The notes below the pieces were generated by a model that saw only the letters and a program-made list of their open reading frames with translations, made no database searches and was not told the origin of the DNA. DNA of 10,052 bases. Origin: Thermoplasmata archaeon (lineage in GTDB: Archaea > Thermoplasmatota > Penumbrarchaeia > Penumbrarchaeales > Penumbrarchaeaceae). Made by a program: the position numbers and the translations under genes. The DNA is taken from the NCBI GenBank assembly GCA_023145185.1, contig JAGLEG010000441.1, positions 1-10,052 of the forward strand, given 5' to 3'. Positions 1 through 6,602 of this stretch are shown here, piece by piece (positions within the stretch are counted from its first letter, which is position 1; every line of letters begins with the position of its first letter).

Positions 1-3000
1 GCAGGAGCTGGTTCAGCAGCCTGCATTGGTGCCGGCTGTATCGGCTCCGGAGTTGGAACAGCTCCCTGGTCCACTTGGTCCACAGCTCCCTCGGCCGTGG
101 GAAGCGACTGATATGCGGAAACGGCCGCCGCCGCACTTGGAAGAGAGGCTACCCTTCTTCCTTCCGAGACCGCCTTGAGGGCCAGGAGCTTTTCCCTCCC
201 CCCTGAAGACAGCGCATTTTCGATATCCTGCTTCTCAACATCCGCATCCTTGACCTCCTGGTCTGCGAGCTTTTTCTTTATCGCTACGGAGTTGAACATG
301 ATCATCGCTATCAGGATTAAGAATACAAGACAGGCGAGAACTATCAAGACGATGTACAGGGTCATGTTGGGGTCATCTGGGCCAATATTACTAACATCCG
401 GCAATGGAAAATCAGTTGTATCGGTGGGATTGGAACCCCAATTGTACTCCTCCAGGTCCGTATGTCCGTCACCGTCAAAATCGTTGTTCTCGTTCAGGTC
501 CAGACCGCCGTTGGAGTCGTCGTTCCATCCCAGGTGATAGAGATATTCATAGCTGTTCACCATTCCATCGCCATCTGTATCAAGGGTTGAGTACAACCAT
601 ATGGCCTCCTCAATGGCCGTAACTGTCACCTCCACCGGTTCTGTCGTGATCTCGTGGAGGCCGTCCGATATACTGAGTGTTATCAGATGCGTACCTGGCA
701 GGAGTATCACGTCGAACTTGAAGGGATCTATCGCATCGGCTCCAAGTTCTATGACCATCTCCGTTCCCTCCTCATCGGTCCAGGTGTCATTCCAGAAGAC
801 CTCGATCATGTCGCCGTCGACATCGTAACTTGAACCAGCGTCAAGGGCGATGATGCTGCCCTCCATGACGTTGAGCCCATTTACCGGCGCGTCTATCACC
901 GCTACCGGTTGGGTGTTGACCCATATATTGAAAACCTCCGAATAAGACGTGGGATTTCCAACAAGGTCCTTGGCCTTGAACTGTATGAAGTTCACGTCTC
1001 CGTAGATCAGGTCCAGATCCATATCCAGAGAGGTATTTCCCCCGCTTACAGTGGTCTCGACGACCTCCCAGTTCTCGGAATTCAGATTCGCCCTTCCCCT
1101 GGTGGAGAGCCTGTATTCCACGGTTGCCTGGTCCACACCACTGTGAGTGTCAAGAATATCCATCGATAGGGAGACATCACCCGTGTCAAACCATATTCCG
1201 TCCCATTCCTCCAGGTCATTTACCAGGATATCACTGAAGTGAACTTCTGAAAGATCTACTGATACCTGCACTGGCTCGCTCTCCATCTGATTGCCAGCAG
1301 CATCCTTGGCCCTGAATATCACGAAGTTATCGGCACCCTCTGTAAGGGTCGGGGCAATTTCTATCGTTACCGTCTGGGCACTCAGCTCATTAACGGTAGA
1401 TAACCACGACCCGTACGTCTCACCACCATCACTGGAGATCATGTACTCCACCGAGCTACCCGGTATGGACAAACCACCGATATCTGTTATGGTTACACCG
1501 ACCTCGGGGTTAAGAGTGTTGAACCACTCGGTTGGGCCTGGGAAGTAATCGCTGTACTCCAGCCCCTCATAGTCAAGATAGATGGAAACAGATGCGTACT
1601 CCCCGACATGGTCAACCATGTCGTAGGCCCTGATGCTGACCTCGACCTCACCTTCAGCTTCGGTATCTATCTGGAGGAAGGTATTCTTGGTGAAGATCGT
1701 ACCCTCGACCCCGGTGGCCATCACCTCGTAGTATCTGACCCCTGAAAATATCTCCGCGGGCTCGTACCAGGTGACAAAAAGCTCACCATCGTTGTCAACC
1801 AGGACATTAGTGTCCGTAAAGCTGTCCGCATGGATCATCAGACCGCTGGGAGCCATTGGGACGTCGTTATCAACATATACGTGGAAACCGGGTAGATCGT
1901 TCACTACCATCGATCCGGGCAGGTCCCTGAGCATGAAATCAAAGGTCACCTTGATCGGCATGCTCCCGGTGTTCAACGGTAGTACGAAATCCCTACCCAT
2001 GGAAGACTCATCTTTCACGGTCTGTCCGTGAATGTTCTCCGCTTCGAAGGAAAAATATTCCTGCTTGGGATAGAAGGGCTCGACACCGAAATCATTCATG
2101 AAATTCTCTGTGCCGTCATATATGATCCCGATCCCCGTGAATACAAGGTCCGTATTCTCGGGTACGGTCTCACCCTCCAGAAGTGATCTGTGCTCTTCCC
2201 CGTCGTAGAACCTCGTTGGAGGATCCCCACCGACCCACGCCTCAAGCTCTCCAGTATACCTGAACTTCGACCTCAGATATGCGAATTCCTCGATACTGGA
2301 TTCTCTCATTCCATTGTCAACCAACAGGTCAATATAACCATCATAGGTCGCATTCATTGTGAATCCCATTGTCCATGTCCAGATCGCCTCTGAATTAATG
2401 TAATCTATCTGCACGTTGAATGAATCAGAATCTACATCAAGCCATCCAAGGTCGTCCCCGTCAACACTCCAGTTGCCATCTGCGCTGAGAGAGATATCCA
2501 CCTCGTAATCGCCCATTGTCATGGTCATATCAAGGAAGGATAACATGGGATCCCATCTGTTCATGACTGAAGCCTTGAAATCATAGCTACTCCTGCCGAT
2601 ATAGAAGGTCTTGTAATCGGGGAGCTCCCCGTTGAGCTGCCTCACCTGTGGCTTCCCGACCATATCGTAGTTGGATAGTCCCCATACTTTTCCATGATAA
2701 TAGGAAGTACCCTTGTAATTATATGGATTTCCGATGAAAAGGTCCTCCGCCCCATCGATATCATCCCTGTTCCAGAAACACAGCGTAGACCAAGTGGGAT
2801 AGTAGTAATAAGGCATACCACCAGCCGCCTGCATATTGTTACCAGTGATGGTCGGCCCCTTTATCGTTATCAGGGTTACCGCAAATACCTCATCATCAAG
2901 GTCCAGGTCCTTTTGCCCACCCCCCTTGAAGTAGTTCTCTCCAAATATCCATATCATACTGTTGGAACCATAGGGTGCACCTATCGCAAGGTCATCCTGA

Positions 3001-4337
3001 CCATCTCCATCCCAATCCCCGATCGCAAGAGAGCCAAAATAATTCGAGGAGGATTGAGGTTCAAAATAGTGATCATAATTGGATGATTTCATGATGGCAC
3101 GATTTCCAGTATTATAGGTTGCGGAACCCATGACCACATAGGCCGATCCCTTGTTGCCGTTCCCTCTCCAGGTTGACATGGCGAGGTCATCCAAACCATC
3201 TCCATTCAGATCTCCCAGCTTGGTATTCAAACCGAGGCCGAACTGTTGATAATTGGCTGATCGATCTCCATAGTAGACCGTACAATCAGCATATGAGCTC
3301 TCGATGTCAATGAGGTTTGATACGGACCCGATATTGGACTTGGGATGAAAGACGGTTACCGTTCCTGCATAAGTGTATCCTCCCTCTTCACTTGTGAGCC
3401 ACCCATAGGATGAAGAGATCACGAGCTCCTCTCTGCCATCGCCATCCATATCTCCAAGCACGATAGGACCCGACCCAAAATAGGCATAATATCCGTTGTT
3501 GTAGTATATGCTCGATCTGGGGATCACCCGCAGATCGTACTCGAGCCAGCTATAGGAGGATTTTAATGATCCACCCCACCAGCCGAAAACCATGCCGTAC
3601 TTGTATCCGGAATACGAATAGCGATAATATGGGGCGCTGACGAAAACATCGTCGTATCCATCTCCATCTATATCGCCCAAGCCCACGGATTTGCCGAAAT
3701 TCGTGTTTGAACCGGCAAATGAGACGTTGGCATCATTTTGATTCATATTACCTCGATCGGCATCTCTGTGGGGCCCTCCATAGAATAAATATGCCGCCCC
3801 TGACCCATAGTAGTAGTAAACATTCATCGAAGTGAGCAGGTCATCGTAACCATCTCCATTCACATCTCCGACATCAAGGTCACCTCCCCACATTTTATAC
3901 TGACCCGAATCCGTATGCATGATCGACCAGTCAGCTTCGGAGCTCTGAATATTGAGATCTGGCGGCATTAACGATTTTGTGCCGTCAAAGATCTTGATGG
4001 GACCACCACCTCTCGTGTAATCCATATAGGCGCCTGCAACGACGAAATCCTCTACACCGTCCCCGTTCCAGTCCATGGTCACCATATTGGATCCGAACCA
4101 ATCCCTCTGGCCGGCACCCTCGATGGAGAATTCGTAACCATATTCTGACATATCGTAGAAACCAGATCTCACATTGCCGAATGCCTCGCCTGAGCTCTCC
4201 TCTTCCGCCTGTACCTCATCCACCACGGAGAACGAGCCCAGGATCGGGGCCATTCCAACCAAGATCAATATCATGATGATAGATACGGAAAAAATCCTAA
4301 CATTTCTCGCCCTGTATAGATATTCCAAAATATCCAT
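1..4337 (-). CDS. Giant FG-GAP/Fn3/PKD surface protein with C-terminal membrane anchor and cytoplasmic tail (3' end missing)
   Basis: Open without a stop from ATG at 4337 to the left edge (1445 residues seen); I translated it through the window and found no frameshift. A ribosome binding site lies 5 bases upstream of the ATG. Residues about 13-34 are a hydrophobic signal segment. Seven FG-GAP motifs of the type D-x-(N/D)-G-D-G-x-x-D follow near residues 84-103, 152-172, 219-236, 292-310, 372-390, 436-455 and 520-540 (the last degenerate, DDIDGAEDL), enough for a seven-bladed beta-propeller. Then come a beta-rich region (570-820), Fn3/Ig-like domains (about 823-1142), a PKD-like domain (1143-1245), acidic calcium-binding repeats (1250-1304, DTDGDG and DFDGDG), a membrane helix (1325-1352), KKK and a charged, then Ala/Pro-rich cytoplasmic tail. 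The architecture implies a cell-surface adhesion or binding protein; the ligand cannot be told. It has its own promoter and is likely monocistronic at its 5' end. The propeller part is AT-richer than neighbouring genes. Confidence 0.92.
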   Translation of the reverse strand, partial: MDILEYLYRARNVRIFSVSIIMILILVGMAPILGSFSVVDEVQAEEESSGEAFGNVRSGFYDMSEYGYEFSIEGAGQRDWFGSNMVTMDWNGDGVEDFVVAGAYMDYTRGGGPIKIFDGTKSLMPPDLNIQSSEADWSIMHTDSGQYKMWGGDLDVGDVNGDGYDDLLTSMNVYYYYGSGAAYLFYGGPHRDADRGNMNQNDANVSFAGSNTNFGKSVGLGDIDGDGYDDVFVSAPYYRYSYSGYKYGMVFGWWGGSLKSSYSWLEYDLRVIPRSSIYYNNGYYAYFGSGPIVLGDMDGDGREELVISSSYGWLTSEEGGYTYAGTVTVFHPKSNIGSVSNLIDIESSYADCTVYYGDRSANYQQFGLGLNTKLGDLNGDGLDDLAMSTWRGNGNKGSAYVVMGSATYNTGNRAIMKSSNYDHYFEPQSSSNYFGSLAIGDWDGDGQDDLAIGAPYGSNSMIWIFGENYFKGGGQKDLDLDDEVFAVTLITIKGPTITGNNMQAAGGMPYYYYPTWSTLCFWNRDDIDGAEDLFIGNPYNYKGTSYYHGKVWGLSNYDMVGKPQVRQLNGELPDYKTFYIGRSSYDFKASVMNRWDPMLSFLDMTMTMGDYEVDISLSADGNWSVDGDDLGWLDVDSDSFNVQIDYINSEAIWTWTMGFTMNATYDGYIDLLVDNGMRESSIEEFAYLRSKFRYTGELEAWVGGDPPTRFYDGEEHRSLLEGETVPENTDLVFTGIGIIYDGTENFMNDFGVEPFYPKQEYFSFEAENIHGQTVKDESSMGRDFVLPLNTGSMPIKVTFDFMLRDLPGSMVVNDLPGFHVYVDNDVPMAPSGLMIHADSFTDTNVLVDNDGELFVTWYEPAEIFSGVRYYEVMATGVEGTIFTKNTFLQIDTEAEGEVEVSIRAYDMVDHVGEYASVSIYLDYEGLEYSDYFPGPTEWFNTLNPEVGVTITDIGGLSIPGSSVEYMISSDGGETYGSWLSTVNELSAQTVTIEIAPTLTEGADNFVIFRAKDAAGNQMESEPVQVSVDLSEVHFSDILVNDLEEWDGIWFDTGDVSLSMDILDTHSGVDQATVEYRLSTRGRANLNSENWEVVETTVSGGNTSLDMDLDLIYGDVNFIQFKAKDLVGNPTSYSEVFNIWVNTQPVAVIDAPVNGLNVMEGSIIALDAGSSYDVDGDMIEVFWNDTWTDEEGTEMVIELGADAIDPFKFDVILLPGTHLITLSISDGLHEITTEPVEVTVTAIEEAIWLYSTLDTDGDGMVNSYEYLYHLGWNDDSNGGLDLNENNDFDGDGHTDLEEYNWGSNPTDTTDFPLPDVSNIGPDDPNMTLYIVLIVLACLVFLILIAMIMFNSVAIKKKLADQEVKDADVEKQDIENALSSGGREKLLALKAVSEGRRVASLPSAAAAVSAYQSLPTAEGAVDQVDQGAVPTPEPIQPAPMQAAEPAP

Positions 4338-4342
4338 TACTT

Positions 4343-4350
4343 TCACCTCT
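4343..4350 (-). promoter_or_regulatory. Ribosome binding site of the giant surface protein
   Basis: On the minus strand AGAGGTGA ends 5 bases before the ATG at 4337, a near-perfect match to the 3' end of archaeal 16S rRNA. It fixes the start, which also places the hydrophobic signal segment right after a short N-terminus. Confidence 0.8.
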
Positions 4351-4400
4351 GAAGGTATCTGAAAAAGGTCCCAACACCTTGTTGATTGAAGTTACTTTCT

Positions 4401-4418
4401 CTTATATAAAAGTATTTT
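4401..4418 (-). promoter_or_regulatory. Archaeal promoter (TATA box with BRE-like purines) of the giant surface protein
   Basis: The minus strand reads GGAAAATACTTTTATATAAG. TTTATATAAG is a textbook archaeal TATA box and the A-rich bases before it resemble a BRE. The expected transcript start about 25 bases downstream (near 4381) gives a leader of about 44 bases that carries the AGAGGTGA site. This is the clearest promoter in the window. A second AT-rich block on the minus strand (about 4432-4442, TTTAATATAATG) could be an alternative box. Confidence 0.7.
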
Positions 4419-4498
4419 CCGACTGGATTTCCATTATATTAAACATTCTGGTTTTCCAGTAGTCCGACAGAGGTGGAAACCGCAGATTTTTTAACCGT

Positions 4499-4897
4499 TC
4501 ATTGGCCTGTGGCCCGATCATTTTCACTGCAACGTGGGCCTACGGCAACCACCCTCATCAACGGATATCTCAACTCCTCGGTCCAATGGAGCTCTCCGAC
4601 AGCCTCGAACCCCTTGTATTCAATGGTAATGCGGCCGGCCATCATCCTCTCGGATATCGAGCAGTATCCGAACTCCGAAACGGACCTTTCGATCTCCTCC
4701 CTGTCAAGGGTGATCTCCGCATCCAGAACGAAGGGCTGATTCAGTATCCCCTCACGCATGGCGCGCTCCATCGAATCCACGTTGCCCAGGTTGATCGGGG
4801 CACCCAGATATTGATGAAAGAAGGACGCGAGCTTTATGCCCAGCTCGAATGTTGCCCTCTCGCGGTCACTGCAGTTAAAACAGGTCGTCGATCTCAT
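4499..4897 (-). CDS. mptD: Archaeal dihydroneopterin aldolase (MptD, formerly DUF372)
   Basis: Predicted to split 7,8-dihydroneopterin into 6-hydroxymethyl-7,8-dihydropterin and glycolaldehyde, a cytosolic step in tetrahydromethanopterin or folate-type cofactor synthesis. The 132-residue product fits the family size. Family hallmarks are the N-terminal block DRERATFELGIKL (residues 11-23) with FFHQYLGAP after it, a central EFGYCSIS block, and the C-terminal EELRYPLMR. These hold the conserved Glu, His and Tyr positions expected at the pterin site, though I assign them by pattern only. The frame is open upstream to an ATG at 4978, but the ATG at 4897 is preferred because GAGAGGTG sits 8 bases before it; the longer form would add 27 unfamily-like residues. 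The gene overlaps the end of pssA by 23 bases, indicating co-transcription. A CxxC (Cys6, Cys9) in the short N-terminal leader may be lineage specific. Confidence 0.88.
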   Translation of the reverse strand: MRSTTCFNCSDRERATFELGIKLASFFHQYLGAPINLGNVDSMERAMREGILNQPFVLDAEITLDREEIERSVSEFGYCSISERMMAGRITIEYKGFEAVGELHWTEELRYPLMRVVAVGPRCSENDRATGQ

Positions 4898-5891
4898 GAT
4901 CTGTACACCTCTCACTGTCATCAATGAGCTCATCGATCGCTGTACCCTCGGATTCGTCCTCTGCAAGAAGGAGCTCAACCTTCATCCTCCTTGTAGCCCC
5001 CCATATGTTCTTTGGGTCGTGGATCAGGGGTGAGAACATATATCCCAGCGCAGCTGCGGTAAATATGATCGTTCCGGTCATGCCCAACTCGGGGTTGTCG
5101 GACCCCATTAGAAGGGTGAATATCATCAGGAGCACTATCATCGCGGCGAGGATCATCAGCTTCCCCCGGTACTTCCTGTACATTATATCCGAGACCATCA
5201 GAAAGGATGAGAGGAACAGGAATGCTGGGATGAGCACCTGGTCCCCCGAGGTGAAATAATCTATGTTCCATCCGATCCTCCCGGACCAGAGATCGAAGGA
5301 GACCATCCCCACCGCCACCATGGCCATCATCGGGGTGGGGATGCCTATGAAGTGCTTGAACCTGAAACCCGACAGGCTGAACCTCGCAAGCCGAAGTATC
5401 CCCAGGAGAACGATAAAGAGAGCGGCCAGAACAGATAGGATGGACTGGGCGGATGAGAATACGCTCCCTTCAAATGGGTAGAACGCGTTGTAGATCAGGA
5501 ACGCCGGTGCGATGGCAAATGTTACCGAATCCGCAAGGGAATCAAGCCATTTGCCGAAATTGTGAGAGCTTCCGAACTTCCTGGCGATGGGGCCGTCAAG
5601 GCCGTCGAATATCAGGCCCATCAGAATGAGCACCATCGCGATCCTCAGGCCGTCCCCCCCTTGGCCCGAGAACATGACCGCACCGATACCGCAGATGAAG
5701 TTCAACAGCGTGATCGTGTCCGCCGGGGAAATGATCTTGAGGATCGGTTTGGGGAATATATCCCCATCCAGGGAGCGCCTCAGCCTCCTTCGGATCTGCT
5801 CCCTTCTGGACCCGGGAACCCTGGGCCTGCTGCGCCTCTCCCGGATCCTATCGAGCGAGCGTCTCACCCCTCCACGCATCCTTCCGTTCAT
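4875..5891 (-). CDS. pssA: Archaetidylserine synthase (CDP-alcohol phosphatidyltransferase family)
   Basis: Predicted to join CDP-archaeol and L-serine to give archaetidylserine and CMP in the membrane. In the 338-residue product the complete CDP-alcohol phosphotransferase signature is present: D96-x2-D99-G100-x2-A103-R104-x8-G113-x3-D117-x3-D121, whose aspartates bind the metal ions. About eight hydrophobic segments surround and follow it, and the GIPTP motif (residues 183-187) points to the serine-transferring PssA branch rather than the inositol or glycerol enzymes. Its start overlaps the asd stop as ATGA, with GGGGAGGT 7 bases upstream; an upstream in-frame ATG at 5927 has less support. 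The pairing with asd supports the serine assignment. Unusual are an Arg-rich N-terminus (17 Arg in the first 40 residues) and an acidic C-terminal tail after the last membrane helix (EDESEG through EIDDLF). Confidence 0.9.
   Translation of the reverse strand: MNGRMRGGVRRSLDRIRERRSRPRVPGSRREQIRRRLRRSLDGDIFPKPILKIISPADTITLLNFICGIGAVMFSGQGGDGLRIAMVLILMGLIFDGLDGPIARKFGSSHNFGKWLDSLADSVTFAIAPAFLIYNAFYPFEGSVFSSAQSILSVLAALFIVLLGILRLARFSLSGFRFKHFIGIPTPMMAMVAVGMVSFDLWSGRIGWNIDYFTSGDQVLIPAFLFLSSFLMVSDIMYRKYRGKLMILAAMIVLLMIFTLLMGSDNPELGMTGTIIFTAAALGYMFSPLIHDPKNIWGATRRMKVELLLAEDESEGTAIDELIDDSERCTDHEIDDLF
4906..4913 (-). promoter_or_regulatory. Ribosome binding site deciding the mptD start
   Basis: GAGAGGTG on the minus strand, 8 bases before the ATG at 4897, lies inside the last codons of pssA. 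It favours this ATG over upstream in-frame ATGs at 4921 and 4978, which have no comparable site. Confidence 0.7.
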
Positions 5892-6523
5892 CCCTGATAC
5901 CTCCCCTTCTCTTGTGAGGCCAGGCACGAGGCACCCGCCAGCACTCGATCACCTGGTTTGACGCTTATCTCCATCCCTTTCGGTAGGATGAACTTGAGGT
6001 CCACCCTGGAGCCGAAACGGATCAATCCAAACCTCTCCCCCCTCCCGAGCTCCTCCCCTCCGCTGACATAGGGTACGATCCTCCTTGCAACAGCTCCGGC
6101 TATCTGCGTTAACGTCCACGTGCCGTGACGGGTCTTTATCGTTGTGATGACCCTCTCGTTCCTATCCGAATCCTTATCAAATGCTGGAATAAATCCTCCA
6201 CTCTTTCTTTCAACGGACACCACAGTGCAATCTACCGGGGCCCTGTTCACGTGGACGTTGTGAACGTTCATGAATATATTGATCCGATGATATCTGCCTT
6301 CCCTGTAGACGTCCATGACCCGACCGTCGGCCGGAGATACCACGCCCTCCCCAATACGCCTCTCGGGATCCCTGAAGAAGAGAAGAAGGGGTAAGTTCAG
6401 GACCAACGGGATCACGGCAAGGAGGAGAAATATGGGTTGACCCCCCCCGCGATAAAAATATATCGGGACCAGGCTAAGAAGGGAGAATACCCCTATCCAC
6501 CATGGTGTTCCTTTCGCCAGCAC
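5888..6523 (-). CDS. asd: Archaetidylserine decarboxylase (short, PSD-A type, pyruvoyl enzyme)
   Basis: Predicted to decarboxylate archaetidylserine to archaetidylethanolamine, the step after PssA. The 211-residue product has two N-terminal hydrophobic segments (about 9-23 and 30-50), then the family blocks FFRDPER (49-55), SPADG (63-67, catalytic Asp66), INIFMNVHNVHVNRAPVD (81-98, His88 and His91), NER (122-124), QIAGAVARRI (140-149) and IRFGSRVD (168-175). The Gly171-Ser172 pair is the expected self-cleavage point: Ser172 would become the pyruvoyl group of the alpha chain, leaving a beta chain of 171 residues. The short length is typical of the soluble-domain PSD-A type found in archaea and many bacteria. 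The start is GTG with GGAGG 7 bases upstream; no ATG precedes the conserved region in frame. VDC (Cys99) replaces the more usual VDG. It heads the asd-pssA-mptD cluster. Confidence 0.92.
   Translation of the reverse strand: MLAKGTPWWIGVFSLLSLVPIYFYRGGGQPIFLLLAVIPLVLNLPLLLFFRDPERRIGEGVVSPADGRVMDVYREGRYHRINIFMNVHNVHVNRAPVDCTVVSVERKSGGFIPAFDKDSDRNERVITTIKTRHGTWTLTQIAGAVARRIVPYVSGGEELGRGERFGLIRFGSRVDLKFILPKGMEISVKPGDRVLAGASCLASQEKGRYQG
5899..5906 (-). promoter_or_regulatory. Ribosome binding site of pssA
   Basis: GGGGAGGT on the minus strand, 7 bases before the ATG at 5891, lies within the last codons of asd. Together with the ATGA stop/start overlap it suggests translational coupling and decides the start. 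Confidence 0.7.
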
Positions 6524-6530
6524 GATACCG

Positions 6531-6535
6531 CCTCC
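6531..6535 (-). promoter_or_regulatory. Ribosome binding site of asd supporting a GTG start
   Basis: GGAGG on the minus strand lies 7 bases before the GTG at 6523. It is the main support for a non-ATG start. Confidence 0.65.
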
Positions 6536-6566
6536 GATATACTACCTGGGAGATATCGTTGATACC

Positions 6567-6587
6567 GCTATAACCTTTACTATAGTA
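6567..6587 (-). promoter_or_regulatory. Candidate promoter of the asd-pssA-mptD operon with adjacent palindrome
   Basis: In the 79-base gap before asd the minus strand has GGTTATAGC (6567-6575), a weak TATA-like box preceded by A-rich BRE-like bases. A start about 25 bases downstream (near 6546) would leave a 22-base leader with the GGAGG site. The perfect 10-base palindrome TACTATAGTA (6578-6587) abuts it and could be an operator. The octamer GATACCGC occurs twice on the plus strand (6524-6531 and 6561-6568). All of this is pattern only; read-through from the upstream gene is also possible. Confidence 0.35.
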
Positions 6588-6602
6588 CGGTTGCCGGACA
6601 GA

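Noticed and set aside
1300..1352. Archaeosortase (PGF-type) sorting signals before the C-terminal membrane helices
   Set aside because: The residues before the helices of both large proteins contain no PGF motif, and the giant protein has a long tail after the helix, unlike archaeosortase substrates. (Positions given are residues of the giant protein.)
2694..3086. 130-residue plus-strand reading frame
   Set aside because: It is antisense to the FG-GAP region of the giant gene, has no recognisable domain and no ribosome binding site of note.
3001..3860. Regularly spaced near-identical DNA (CCATCTCCAT and variants at 3001, 3196, 3436, 3658, 3850) resembling a direct-repeat or CRISPR-like array
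   Set aside because: The copies are spaced 190-240 bases apart and encode the DGDG core of successive FG-GAP motifs on the minus strand; they are protein repeats, not a DNA element.
4448..4459. CTGGTTTTCCAG as a terminator hairpin after mptD
   Set aside because: The stem is only four base pairs and no T-run follows it in the direction of transcription.
4499..4978. Longer 159-residue form of MptD starting at 4978
   Set aside because: The extra 27 residues overlap pssA coding sequence, lack family similarity and have no ribosome binding site, while the ATG at 4897 has one.
4875..5927. Longer form of PssA starting at 5927
   Set aside because: The ATG at 5891 overlaps the asd stop as ATGA and has GGGGAGGT at proper spacing, so it is the better start.
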